Source of the DNA: Eukaryota sp. TZLM1-RC
Taxonomy: Eukaryota; Metamonada: BaSk clade
Assembly: GCA_040285825.1 (NCBI GenBank)
Contig: JAUPSS010000002.1
Location: 62,001-126,000, forward strand
Reading direction: 5' to 3'
Length of the DNA: 64,000 nucleotides
Shown: piece by piece, positions 32,799-42,211 of the stretch
How the letters are laid out: every line of letters starts with the position of its first letter
Numbering within the stretch: position 1 is the first letter of the stretch
Translations under genes and position numbers: made by a program
The notes under the pieces: model-generated
The model's database searches: none
Told to the model about the DNA's origin: nothing
The model's input: the letters and a program-made list of their open reading frames with translations, nothing else

Positions 32799-33299
32799 AT
32801 GTTTGCTCAAGTGCTGAAAGCTACCTGCTCTGTTTACTCTCCTTCTCGTTCAAAAAACACCAAAAATGTTGTTGAAAGAAAAATTGCCCAGCAAGTTCTA
32901 TACAAAACTGAAATGTGTCGCCTGCTTATCGAGAAGGGACATTGTTCTTTTGGTGATCGTTGCAACTTTGCCCATTGCGAATCTGAGTTGAGACCGAAAA
33001 TCTGCCACCCAAAGTTCAAATCTGATAAGTGTAGATCATTTCACGAAGATGGGTACTGTCCTTATGGAAGCCGATGTCGTTTTGATCACTCTTCACGTCA
33101 TTCTTCTGCTCCAACTAAACCTACCAGCTCCAACATTCCCTCTGTTTGTATGCTTGGTCCTTCTTCTCTGATAGTGTTCCCAGACCCACAAAATGATGAC
33201 CAGATCAATCGATTGGGTAATGTAGAGAAGTATTCCAAACGGTTACCCTTGTTTGAACGTCTTTGTTCTTCACTGCCCCAGGGATGTACATTAATATAA
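32799..33299 (+). CDS. TTP-like tandem CCCH zinc-finger protein, copy 8
   Basis: Full-length 166-residue ORF with both fingers and the C-terminal RLPLFERLC; R119L is its only private change. This is the last copy: array homology ends at 33624, about 325 bp past the stop, in the middle of the spacer. The end falls at a short direct repeat (TTTGATACC twice around 33619-33639), which could mark the recombination point that closed the array. Confidence 0.85.
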   Translation: MFAQVLKATCSVYSPSRSKNTKNVVERKIAQQVLYKTEMCRLLIEKGHCSFGDRCNFAHCESELRPKICHPKFKSDKCRSFHEDGYCPYGSRCRFDHSSRHSSAPTKPTSSNIPSVCMLGPSSLIVFPDPQNDDQINRLGNVEKYSKRLPLFERLCSSLPQGCTLI

Positions 33300-33701
33300 T
33301 TGTAAAATGTAAATAAATTTTTTTATTTTAAAATGTTTTTTTACATCACTTTACTTGAATTTTTATTGTAGGTTTGATTTGAAAAGAGACGGAAATTCTT
33401 ATTTTATAGTATAAAACAGATGCAAATACATTTATATAGCTACAGCAAAGCTGTTGTGATTACAGATTCTGTAAGATTCTACTCTAGCTCAAATAGACAA
33501 TAAACACTAAGCCACAGAACTGGAGAATTGCAACTCGCCACTGATAACAGTAAAAGAAGAAAGAATAGAAGATTTAGTTCTTCCTATAAAATTCCTTGGA
33601 AATTTGGGGTATCTTGCATTTGATACCAGGTTTGATACCTTTTACTGCTGAACAATGATTTTCTATTCGAGAGTGTTTCAGCTTGAACAAAAACTGTAAA
33701 C

Positions 33702-34010
33702 ATGTCCCAACAACGCAAAAAACAGCCTCAAGGTTCTCATCATAGAGCTGAAATGGCAGAAGATGAGCGTGAATTGAATCCAAGATTTATAATCCATGAC
33801 GAAAGTGCATCATCAACACAAGTGCCCGAATATGAACATGCAATGCGTACGGACCTATATCCTGTAGAAGAGCTTCCTGATGAAGAGGAGATTGAAAAAG
33901 TCGCCTCAAGGTACACAGAAGGTCCTCCAGAACCATTGGGGGAGACTTCCCCCATTAAGGAAGCTAAATATGAACACAGATCGATCCCTGAACGTTCATT
34001 AAGACGCTAA
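33702..34010 (+). CDS. Hypothetical small acidic protein
   Basis: A 102-residue frame starting at the first ATG after the end of the array. The N-terminus is basic and polar (MSQQRKKQPQGSHHR), the middle is acidic (EELPDEEEIEK), and there is no signal peptide, membrane segment or known motif. Codon use is more balanced than in the flanking AT-rich DNA, which argues for a real gene, as does its length here. I do not recognise it. A downstream exon is possible but no clear splice site was found. Confidence 0.5.
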   Translation: MSQQRKKQPQGSHHRAEMAEDERELNPRFIIHDESASSTQVPEYEHAMRTDLYPVEELPDEEEIEKVASRYTEGPPEPLGETSPIKEAKYEHRSIPERSLRR

Positions 34011-34649
34011 CTCTGTCTATAGTAGTCTCTGTCATATAAGTAATGGATAATAAAGACTTTGGTTTAACTTTTCTGGTTTAAGAACTTGATAAGATCAGGT
34101 TTTAACTATACTGTCTTAATTGAGTTACTATATTCTGAAGTTGATATACTGGTTTTAATATAAGTTTTAGAATCTGTTTCTGGTTGTCATCAAACTTATA
34201 GAAGTGAATTCGAATAACGGGTGTTTTTAATTGCTGCATATACTCAGTGATGTGGCCAGAGGTTCTTCTTGTGACAGAAAGCACCATATCCTTAATTCCA
34301 AGTTTCTCTTTTTGTAATTCGAGAACATTGGAGTAACAAAATTAAAGTACCTCTATTACAAAACAAGTAATTCCATTAATTCCAAAATTTCTGGGGTAAC
34401 GGAAAAGGTTTGCAAAGCATAAAGTGCGTGATCAATTGACTTTTGTGGATAAATTGTCTTGTAGAAAAAAATACTTTGTAATGTTAATTAAATGTGTCTC
34501 TACACACTTTGAAGATTAAAATAGTGAGCCATATAATTAGATGAATTGTGCACATTGTCAATGTTGGCCAATGTATTAAGATATGGTCATAACTGAAAAA
34601 ATGAAAAGTCTGTACTAGCAAATTGCAATATTCCTAGCCTTGAAATTTT
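34011..34649. other. Intergenic, nothing recognised
   Basis: AT-rich sequence with only short chance frames. The minus-strand 61-codon frame at 34102-34287 has no recognisable motif. Confidence 0.5.
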
Positions 34650-34724
34650 ATTTATTGAATTTGCACACTTGATTAAATTTAATCACAACTAATGGGACGA
34701 CTATCATTAAACCAAGATTTCCTC
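34650..34724 (-). mobile_element. LINE-A 3' tail, minus strand
   Basis: Reverse complement of the LINE-A 3' end (compare 41325-41400): from the last codons of the ORF through the 3' UTR. It is a strongly 5'-truncated insertion of about 75 bp. No clear target duplication was found. Confidence 0.8.
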
Positions 34725-34848
34725 AATAATACAAAAGAAAACTTCAAAATCAAAACTTGGAATTTAATCAACCAAATACAGTATTGAACACAATGACTGT
34801 CTAAACAGAAGGGACGACAAAAAGAAGACTTGAAGTTGATCCGTAACA

Positions 34849-35152
34849 TTACCGTGTTTTTAAAAAATTTGGGCCCGAAATCTTTGGAAATTTTGCCATT
34901 TTGTGCCAAGGTTTTTCGTCCCAAACTTTTTGGATGGAAAAACGTGCGGAAAAATATTCCTGCAATCTTTTGCTTTTGGATTAATACTTTATTCATAGTT
35001 GTATTCGTAATCTGATTCAGGAATTTCTGTTTCAATTTTTTGACAATCAAAACTAAAAAGAAAATAGAATATAAAGGACGTACTGGAAAAACTTTGGGAA
35101 TTTAGCCATTGTCCCAAAGATGTTGGAGACAAAGTTTTTACAAACACGGTAA
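34849..35152. mobile_element. Possible MITE or foldback with ~50-70 bp inverted ends
   Basis: The left end (TTACCGTGTTTTTAAAAAAT, continuing through ATCTTTGGAAATTTTGCC) matches the reverse complement of the right end (TTACCGTGTTTGTAAAAACT ... ATCTTTGGGACAATGGC) imperfectly over about 50-70 bp, with a ~150-bp non-coding centre. There is no transposase. The outermost bases are TTACCGTG and CACGGTAA. Target duplication is uncertain. Confidence 0.4.
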
Positions 35153-35280
35153 TCACAAATATTTTGCAAACATTTGACTGCATATTAGTAATTGGTGAAT
35201 AGAATAAAGATTCTGGTTCCAAAAGGAAAGGAATGTACCCATTTAAAGTTACAAGCATAAGAAAAGTATTGAGGCAAGCC

Positions 35281-35945
35281 GGCGATGCTCTGCATTGTTC
35301 GAAATTGATAACTTAACGTTTTTCATTACATGATACTGTTAGAGACACTGTTTTTTATATGGCACGAACTGCAAGAATCTCGTGTATTAAAGAGCCTCTG
35401 CTGAAGGAAACACTGTCATTGAATAATTTTGGTTCTGATGATAGAGGTGATGTATACTGTGATTGGATTGAGAACTCTGAAGCTGTTGTTGACTTTGTCT
35501 CATGTAATGTTGCAAATGACACTTTGGTTCACAGAAGAAAACTTAATCCTGTAGGTGCTCTTGAATTTAAAGCTAAAGAAAAACATAGAAAATATGACAA
35601 AGATATCGAAGAGCCTAATGCTGGTAGAAATACATAACTAGTTTTTATTGCTTTCCCATCTTCGATAAACGGAAGACTATCAGTAGAAGCAGAAACTTTT
35701 TTGAATGACTCTTCAAAAAATAGTTCAAGAAAAAACAATGAAAAGATTTGATATTTTTTGGTGCTCTCGGATTCAATTTGCCATTATTAATAGATTACCT
35801 CGGTTTTTCAATTGAATTAGAGAAGCTTTAGCTACACAGCAAGCAGATCAAGATTTTGTAGAGGAAATCTTGGTTCGATGCTTTTCGTCCCGTTAGTTAT
35901 GAATTCATTTTATTAAGTGTGCATGTTCAATAAATATTTGTTTTT
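35281..35945 (+). pseudogene. LINE-A fragment, C-terminal endonuclease part
   Basis: Homologous to LINE-A 40735-41400. It keeps the stretch from the His/Cys zinc motif through the restriction-like endonuclease core (RGDVYCDWI ... VDFVSCNV) in the frame 35359-35637. That frame ends where CAGCTGG has become TAACTAG. Further small deletions follow, then the 3' UTR. It is 5'-truncated and non-functional. Confidence 0.8.
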
Positions 35946-36308
35946 GACAAGCCGGTTACCTTGTTTACTTAGTTAATGAGGCATTTACTTTAAAGATGTC
36001 ATAAATATGCTAAAAACGGTGAAAATGGAGAAAGCCTGGAAACTTTATTGGAATATGATGATCAAAACTTTACAAAAAATTGAACTCAATTAGACGGGAG
36101 ATTCACGTCAGAAAGAAGAATTGGAAGTTGCATATAGATTCAAACAATGGAAAAAAAGGCATAATTGAAACCAAAAGTAAATGAGAAGTACGAGGAAGCA
36201 ATGAAATCAAGAGAAACCTAGTCATATACATGAGTAAGAATGAACCATGACGTCTAGCAATTGTAGAAATAGTAGAAGAATTTGAAAGTACAACCAACAA
36301 GAGGATAA

Positions 36309-36659
36309 GAAAACGAATTTCAAGGGCTCTTAGAAAACGATGAATTGGGCAACTATAGAGTTCGACAAGTAGTTCCATGGGGTCTGAGGCAGTGTCATCA
36401 TTGCAAAACCTTCTGGAATCGAGATACTAATTCTGCTCTAAATATTCAGATGATGGATGAAGAGCTTCTGGATGAAAGAGAGAGAACAGAGGTGTTCAAG
36501 AGCCAACAGTCTCAACCCGGGGTCATTGAACGCAGTAATGAAAACTTGAATGATGTTGGAAAGGATTCTGAAAGTGATGGTATACCAATGAGTCCAATTC
36601 AACAATCTGACATCAATACATTATCACATATTGCGAAAGCGATAATTGAGAAACAATGA
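36309..36659 (+). pseudogene. Fanzor (eukaryotic TnpB-like) C-terminal relic
   Basis: The frame reads YRVRQVVPWGLRQC followed by CHHCKTFWNRDTNSALNI. This fits the OrfB zinc-ribbon and last RuvC motif of TnpB/Fanzor nucleases (C-x2-C then RD-x-N-A/S-A-x-NI), whose final Asp is catalytic. The frame then runs into an acidic, Ser-rich tail of about 75 residues ending at 36659. Upstream of 36309 the frame is closed by TAA and no RuvC-I or RuvC-II motif is visible, so only the C-terminus remains. It could also be a terminal exon of a spliced gene, but no upstream exon was found in 35946-36308. Confidence 0.55.
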
Positions 36660-37060
36660 ATAGTTTTGAAGTAACTTGAACTATCGAAATGTTACTATTT
36701 TTGTTCTATTCCACCAACAATGGTTTCCTGTTGTTCCTCTATCTCCCTTGGTCCACGCCTTTATAGTGATGCTAAATATGAACTCATGTCAGGCGATTAA
36801 ATAAAGAAAAGTCAAAGATAATGTGAATGAGGAAAAGTTATTTTCTAATCATATTATATCAGCCTTAGGCCGCCAACAAATAGTTTAAAACAATATATTA
36901 ATTATAATAATATAAATGCAATGTTCTAATGTTCTAATGTTCTAATGTTGAGTGTGCAACTGCTCAAGCTTTGAGCAGTTTGATAGATCTCATAATGATT
37001 TTTATTTCTACAATATAGATTTAACCGAAATTTACAATAATATTTATAAAAAAAGTAGAT
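36660..37060. other. Spacer with solo LTR, small repeat and hairpin
   Basis: Contains the solo LTR (listed separately), three copies of TGTTCTAA at 36922-36945, and a short perfect hairpin at 36960-36978 (stem CTGCTCAA, loop GCT). The rest is AT-rich sequence downstream of POP1. The hairpin could be part of the POP1 3' end but nothing proves it. Confidence 0.4.
36787..36878 (-). repeat. Solo LTR related to E2/E3
   Basis: About 92 bp from TGTCAGG to GCCAACA, sharing with the E2 LTR the segments TAAAGAAAAGTC, TTATTTTCTA-TCATATTATAT and GCCTTAGG-CGCCAACA. No internal element sequence adjoins it, so it is a solo LTR or fragment from an older relative. No matching 4-bp target duplication is evident. 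Confidence 0.65.
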
Positions 37061-39298
37061 TCAACTCAACTTATTGATCCAAGCAGTTCTATAAACATTG
37101 GTGGACGAATGACGAGTCAAAACCATTATTCTGGACTTTGTGAAACTATCAAACCAATCCTTAACTACATAGCCGACACCGAAAGCTTGTCCTTTTTTGA
37201 TGGACACAATTCCTGATGTAACGAATCCCACAATCGTAAACGAAGGGCAACAACTGGAAAATAATTTGCTATCTGTTTTTCCACAATTTTCGGTAATTCT
37301 CTCTGTAAGAGGATAAACACCATTTGGAATAATAGAAATAGTAGAATTTGAAGGGCATTTTCCAGGTCCAATTAGAGTAACAGAAACAGCAACAAGGTCA
37401 CAAATAGAAGGAAAGTTGCTGATTGGTATTTCTGTTGTTAGAGGGTTAATAACCATCTGGCAATCAAAACTAATCCAATCGAACAACGATTGAGAATCAA
37501 AATCAAACATCTGCAGAGAGTTGAAAACTTCTTCTTTTGAGAACTGATTATCAATCAAAGCTCCCAAAATAAAAGACAACCAATCAATTTCTTTTGAATT
37601 CTGTTGACCAAAGTACTCCAATTTCCAACAGACTGAAATTAAAACAAACGCAGTCCAGTTCCAAAAAGGAAATTTCCAACTTTTGAAGTAATTGACCCTT
37701 TTTCCAGGAGGAATTGCTTCATATTTAGTAAATAAAGTTTTGGAATGTTCAAATCTAGACAGAATTCCTGACCTCGTATAAGGATAATCAAAGGGAAAAT
37801 ACAATTCACCTAATTCAGTACAAATAGAATGTTCATCTTCAAAACCGATAGCTTTTCCTCCGTGATTAACCAATGAATTCCAGACAGTGCTAGTCCACTG
37901 AATGGGGAAAAAGCAGAGGAACCCTGACCCGGATGCCCTAGAATCAATAGAATTTAGCTGATAGAACACGGAAGGTGGTCCTGGAAAGTCCTTTGATTCG
38001 GTCAAAATGGAGTGGAAGACGCCAGAATTCATCCTCCTCTGATTAATTGATGATGTTGGTTCAGGGGGAGAGTGAAAGTCCAAAACTTGGCTGAAATCCA
38101 CACTTGGACAATCAAATTTCCAATCAGAAATGATTGATCTTAACTCCCTTGGTGGGGATCCAAGAGTTTCCATTCTTGACTGTCTCGATGACAATGATGA
38201 CGATGTAACTGCCGAAAAGGGTCGAGTGGGAGTCGAATGTCGTTGATTGGGGGTTTTATAACTGACTGCCGAGAATGGCCTGCTGCTGGGCAACTCATCA
38301 ACTGATTTCTCAAGAGGGTAGCGTCGAGGATCACCACAAACAGTTAAAAACCCCGCTCCTTTAGGCAAGCATGGACCAGTAACTGATCCCATCATTGAAA
38401 GTAATGAATTTTGACAAGTTGGTAATGACTTGTTCAAAAGAAAGCTGCTTTTGGCACCTCTAACAGTAATTATTCCAGTGTTGGTGTTGGAAATAGATAA
38501 ATTTGGAAAAAAGGAGGAAAAATACGTGTGAATAAAATTAAACTGAATACTTGGATGAACTATAACGAAAAGGGAACAGCACTGAGGAGAAAAAAAGAAT
38601 TTGACTGGACTAACTGGTTCATTTAAAAAGAGAAAGGAATGGCCGATTTTCGAACCAAATTTAAATTGGGCACCAGAAAGGGAATCTCCAGTGAGAAAAT
38701 GAGGTGAAAGGGAAGTAATGAGGGTCGTGTAAACGTCATCAAAGGTAACTGATTGATCTTTTGATTGGTTGAGGTTTATTTTGAGCAAATGATGATATGA
38801 TGTGTCCTGAATGGTTGCAACATGACATGATGACGTGATGATTGACCGGGAGTTTTTTTGGGTTGCCGTCCTTGGGAGTTTAAAACCCCACAAAGTTTCC
38901 ATATGAAACCTCTTAGCATGCCAAATATGAGTTTGAAGCCATAAAGCACCTGTTCTATTGGCAAAGTCTACCTTAGTTCTTCTTCTTCGCCATCTTTTTT
39001 GCTTTTTTTCTGGAGTTTTGGGTCTGGAATTTATGGTCTCCTTTTCTGCACGACATCGCAGCTTTGCAGGTACTCTGTGAATATCATGAGAGGCAGCACG
39101 ACGTCGAGAGTGGCGAGGAAGAGACTGAAAGGCACGTTTATTTCCATCAATATCAGAGACTTCGTATAAGAGGACGTTGATTTCATTAGCACGTGCACGA
39201 GTATAATCAACAACATTAATGTATGTAGTGCCAACATGTTTAGGATCTGTGATACCAAAGTCTTTGGGACGGTCTCGTTTAGGTATAGGGTTGAACAT
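37061..39298 (-). CDS. POP1: POP1, RNase P / RNase MRP protein subunit
   Basis: A 745-residue protein from the ATG at 39298. The N-terminal POP1 signature is clear: ARANEINVLL, then FQSLPRHSRRRAASHDIHRV, followed by a basic region (about residues 30-130). Central POPLD-like and C-terminal parts follow; the latter contains VVALRL-type and GFVTSGIVSIKKG stretches typical of the family. POP1 is the largest protein of RNase P and MRP, binding the RNA for tRNA 5' maturation and rRNA processing in the nucleus and nucleolus. The frame can be read from 39352, but those first codons come from an inserted LINE tail, so 39298 (MFNPIPKRDRP) is preferred. No intron is seen. Somewhat shorter than yeast and animal POP1. 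Confidence 0.85.
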   Translation of the reverse strand: MFNPIPKRDRPKDFGITDPKHVGTTYINVVDYTRARANEINVLLYEVSDIDGNKRAFQSLPRHSRRRAASHDIHRVPAKLRCRAEKETINSRPKTPEKKQKRWRRRRTKVDFANRTGALWLQTHIWHAKRFHMETLWGFKLPRTATQKNSRSIITSSCHVATIQDTSYHHLLKINLNQSKDQSVTFDDVYTTLITSLSPHFLTGDSLSGAQFKFGSKIGHSFLFLNEPVSPVKFFFSPQCCSLFVIVHPSIQFNFIHTYFSSFFPNLSISNTNTGIITVRGAKSSFLLNKSLPTCQNSLLSMMGSVTGPCLPKGAGFLTVCGDPRRYPLEKSVDELPSSRPFSAVSYKTPNQRHSTPTRPFSAVTSSSLSSRQSRMETLGSPPRELRSIISDWKFDCPSVDFSQVLDFHSPPEPTSSINQRRMNSGVFHSILTESKDFPGPPSVFYQLNSIDSRASGSGFLCFFPIQWTSTVWNSLVNHGGKAIGFEDEHSICTELGELYFPFDYPYTRSGILSRFEHSKTLFTKYEAIPPGKRVNYFKSWKFPFWNWTAFVLISVCWKLEYFGQQNSKEIDWLSFILGALIDNQFSKEEVFNSLQMFDFDSQSLFDWISFDCQMVINPLTTEIPISNFPSICDLVAVSVTLIGPGKCPSNSTISIIPNGVYPLTERITENCGKTDSKLFSSCCPSFTIVGFVTSGIVSIKKGQAFGVGYVVKDWFDSFTKSRIMVLTRHSSTNVYRTAWINKLS

Positions 39299-39329
39299 GG
39301 GGTGAGGAATTTTATTCTGAGCAATACTA

Positions 39330-39377
39330 TTTAATTTATTGAATTGGCACACTTGATTAAATTAAATCATAACTAAT
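39330..39377 (-). mobile_element. 48-bp LINE-A tail inserted at POP1 5' end
   Basis: A fragment of the LINE-A 3' UTR in reverse orientation, flanked by a perfect 13-bp target duplication CTGAGCAATACTA (39317-39329 and 39378-39390). It lies about 30 bp upstream of the preferred POP1 start and supplies an in-frame upstream ATG (39352) that would add 18 residues. Confidence 0.85.
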
Positions 39378-39390
39378 CTGAGCAATACTA

Positions 39391-41400
39391 AATTACTAAT
39401 TCTATGGTTTTCATTTGAAATGCATACTTTCTTCATGTCATTGGATTTTAGTAATGCTTTCAATTCGCTAAGTCGTCGCAGTATCCATGGTGCTCTATTG
39501 CAATATATGCCAGAATTAATACCATATTTTCAATCAACATATTGCACATATTCTAATTTACATTTTAGTAACAACATTTTGATTTCATCAAGTGGCGTAA
39601 AGCAAGGAGATCCGTTAGGACCTCTTTTGTTTTGTTTGGCCATTCATCCTATTCTACTGCAAATTCAAGAGATGTTTCCTTCACTAAAAATGATTGCATA
39701 TATGGATGATGTTGTGCTTATTGGTGAATTAAATATTGTGAAAAAAGCAACTGTATGTTTTAAAGAATTATTTACCAAAATTGGTCTCCGACTTAATTTA
39801 CTTAAATGTGTTTTGTTATCGAATTCTCCAGTTTCCACAATAATTGATGATATTGAAATTCAAGCCAAATTATATTCAATTGATGCTATTCGTCATTTGG
39901 GTTCGTTTTTAGGAAATAATCATGAAATTACCAAAAATTGTTTGAAAAGTTGAACTCAATTTCTGACAAAATTGACCGAATGATGAATTTAGATATAAAA
40001 AACACATCAAATTTACCATTATAAGACTGTGTTTTAGTTCCAATTTTAATCATATATTTCGATCTACAAATCCTCTCGTCACTAGACCTTTGGCTCAAAA
40101 GTTTAATGAGTTACGTGCAAAAGTTCTGTCTCAATTACTGGGATGTAAAATGTTTCAAATACCAGATCATGCTTACCTTAGTCCACAATATGGTGGTTTA
40201 GGGTGGACGAAGGCTTCTATTCTTACCTCGTGTGCTTTTGTTGGTGGATGCAGAAATGCAATCTTTGAGTTCTCCGAAAGATTTGCAGATTGGGAAGATT
40301 TATTGATGACAACGCAAAGTTCCACTGTTTTTGCATTAAATGAAGAAATTTCAAGAATTGATGTAGAAAAATGGGGGCGATGTTTTCCCCAATCATTCAA
40401 TGGCAATATTCCAGAAAAAAATGTTTTAAATTTGAAGTACACTCTTCGAACATTACAGAAAAGATTGACTGGAATGTATGAAAAAGATCTTTATAATAAT
40501 ATTTGCAGCTCGGCTGTTTTAAATCAAGATCTTCACTCATTGCTATTGGAAAAGGGTGTTTGTGAAAACAAGGTGTCAGATTCTTCACTTTTTGTAACCA
40601 TTGTACCACGAAGATTTGGATTGTGTGCTACTAATGAAGCATTTGTAACAAAAATGAGATTATATTTGAACATCCCCATTAACCAATTATTATCAAAAGA
40701 AAAATGTATTTGTTCGAATTCACCTCAACTCACTTTGCGCCATGCTCTAAATTGCTCTAAATTGATAACTTATCGTTCTTCATTACATGATGCTGTTAGA
40801 GACACTGTTTTCAATATGGCACAAACTGCAAGGATATCGTGTATCAAAGAGCCCCTGCTGAAAGAAACACTTTCTCTGAATAATTTTGGTTCTGATGATA
40901 GAGGTGATGTATACTGTGATTGGATTGATAATTCTGAAGCTATTGTTGACTTTGTCTCATGTAATGTTGCAAACGATACTTTGGTTCACAGAAGAAAACT
41001 TAATCCTGTGGCTGCTCTGGATTTTAAAGCAAAAGAAAAACATAGAAAATATGATAAAGAAATTGAAGATGCAAATATCGATAGAAATACACAGCTGGTT
41101 TTTATTGCTTTTCCATTTTCGATAAATGGAAGATTATCTGTTGAAGCAGAAACTTTTTTGGATGACTTCCAAAAAATGGTGAAAGAAAAAACAATGAAAA
41201 GATTTGATATTTTTTTATGGCGTTCACGGATTCAATTTGCCATTATTAATAGATTACCGCGGTTTTTCAATCGAATTAGAGAAGCTTTAGCTAGACAGCA
41301 AGCAAATCAAGATTTTGTAGAGGAAATCTTGGTTTAATGATAGTCGTCCCATTAGTTATGATTTAATTTAATCAAGTGTGCAAATTCAATAAATTAATAC
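39391..41400 (+). mobile_element. LINE-A, 5'-truncated non-LTR retrotransposon
   Basis: Begins inside the reverse transcriptase (LDFSNAFNSLSRR) and runs to the 3' UTR ending AATAAATTAAT. It is the longest LINE-A copy here and the reference for the other fragments. The C-terminal zinc motif and endonuclease-like region follow the RT, as in R2-type non-LTR elements; there is no APE-type N-terminal endonuclease visible because the 5' part is missing. Confidence 0.85.
39420..41337 (+). pseudogene. LINE-A ORF: RT and restriction-like endonuclease (broken)
   Basis: Frame 39420-39953 holds RT motifs: SLDFSNAFNS, SSGVKQGDPLGPLLF and the catalytic IAYMDDVVLIG. About 130 bp with a frameshift and stops follow, then frame 40090-41337 (415 residues) gives the C-terminal half. 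This includes a Cys/His motif (CICSNSPQLTLRHALNC), an endonuclease-like core (RGDVYCDWI ... AIVDFVSC) resembling the RLE of R2-like LINEs, and a basic C-terminus. In such elements the RLE nicks DNA to prime reverse transcription. The lesions and missing N-terminus make it inactive. Confidence 0.8.
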
Positions 41401-41541
41401 TTTCTTCAAGCATCATTCAAACTTATTCCAAGAACTTTCATCCTTGGTGAGATCATCCACAGACGTTTTAGAATCCTCGAATAATTGGCCACCAATCTCA
41501 GTGAGCCCATTTCTCCTCTAGAACAATATGTAGCTTTGAAG

Positions 41542-41985
41542 CTAGTCCCTTTGTGGTCTCTGGAACGCTTCTGGTCTTGTTCCATAGTAGTGCTCACTCA
41601 TTACAATTTCTAGCTTATTTAGTGATGCAGAAATGTCTCTAGACCATACTTGATTACATTCCGGACAACTGACATATGCGTTGTGAACTTTAACTTCACC
41701 ATCAATTTTTCGATAGATCTTTTGGTGTAGCATCTTGCAACAGTTCACCTTTGCAGATGTCATATATTCAAGCAGTTAATGGTTCAATTTCTGCACGTCG
41801 TAAACATCTATTGATGAGTGGATCAGTGGAGCGGAGTGATTGATTTTTCGTTGCTTTGGTGCCAAGAAGATATTAAATACGGTCGGCCCTGAACGTGTTC
41901 CAATGCTGGAACCACATAGATTTGAGTGGTTGGGGTCGATGGCCCAGAACACCATTTCCGTTTCATCATCAGGTGCCTACCACTC
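41542..41985 (-). pseudogene. Second Fanzor-like relic
   Basis: The minus-strand frame 41542-41763 contains CPECNQVWSRDISASLN, then an ending GTRPEAFQRP. Both are features of the C-terminus of Fanzor/TnpB-like nucleases: zinc ribbon, last catalytic Asp in RD-x-x-A-S-x-N, and a G-x-RP end. About 150 bp further 5', another frame reads EMVFWAIDPNHSNLCGSS, which resembles the first RuvC motif with its catalytic Asp in IDP. The two parts are closer than usual and out of frame, and a stop (or a splice acceptor TAG) precedes the first. It is therefore a shortened pseudogene, or pieces of a spliced gene. Different in sequence from the relic at 36309. Confidence 0.5.
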
Positions 41986-42211
41986 AGTAGCTTTTGGTTT
42001 ATGGCGAGGTCGTGGCCGTTTTTACCTTGGCTTGCAAGGTATGTTTTCTATTCCGAGTGGCTTCGTAGTAGTCAAGTTCCCCTCTGGATCTCTTATCAGT
42101 CAAGGCTTCTCCTACATTAGGGGTCCTACTTTTGTTTGGACGTTTTACCTTCGTACCAGAGCTCCAGCTTCTAAGTGGAGGCTTGCAGGAACAGCATTGT
42201 TATTGAGTTAG

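Larger units (their letters stand above)
7178..33624 (+). repeat. Tandem array of eight ~1.56-kb CCCH-gene units
   Basis: Eight head-to-tail units start at 7178, 8738, 10294, 19225, 20783, 22342, 31091 and 32649. Subtracting inserted retrotransposons, the complete units measure 1560, 1556, 1556, 1558, 1559, 1557 and 1558 bp; the last is cut off at 33624 after about 976 bp. Units are nearly identical. Each contains one 501-bp CCCH ORF followed by an AATAAA signal about 13 bp past the stop. Unit 3 is split by E1 and unit 6 by E2. Two 3'-flank variants exist, one in units 2, 3, 4 and 6 and another in 5, 7 and 8, while unit 1 is intermediate, suggesting exchange between units. Confidence 0.95.

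Noticed and set aside
7178-33624. CRISPR-like array
   Set aside because: Repeats are 1.56-kb gene-bearing units, not short repeats with unique spacers, and the genome is eukaryotic.
34679-35050. 123-codon minus-strand ORF
   Set aside because: It overlaps the LINE-A tail and the MITE-like inverted repeat; no motif and strong Phe/Lys bias.
41840-42211. 123-codon plus-strand ORF
   Set aside because: It begins at TTG and is antisense to the Fanzor-like RuvC-I segment; no recognisable domain.
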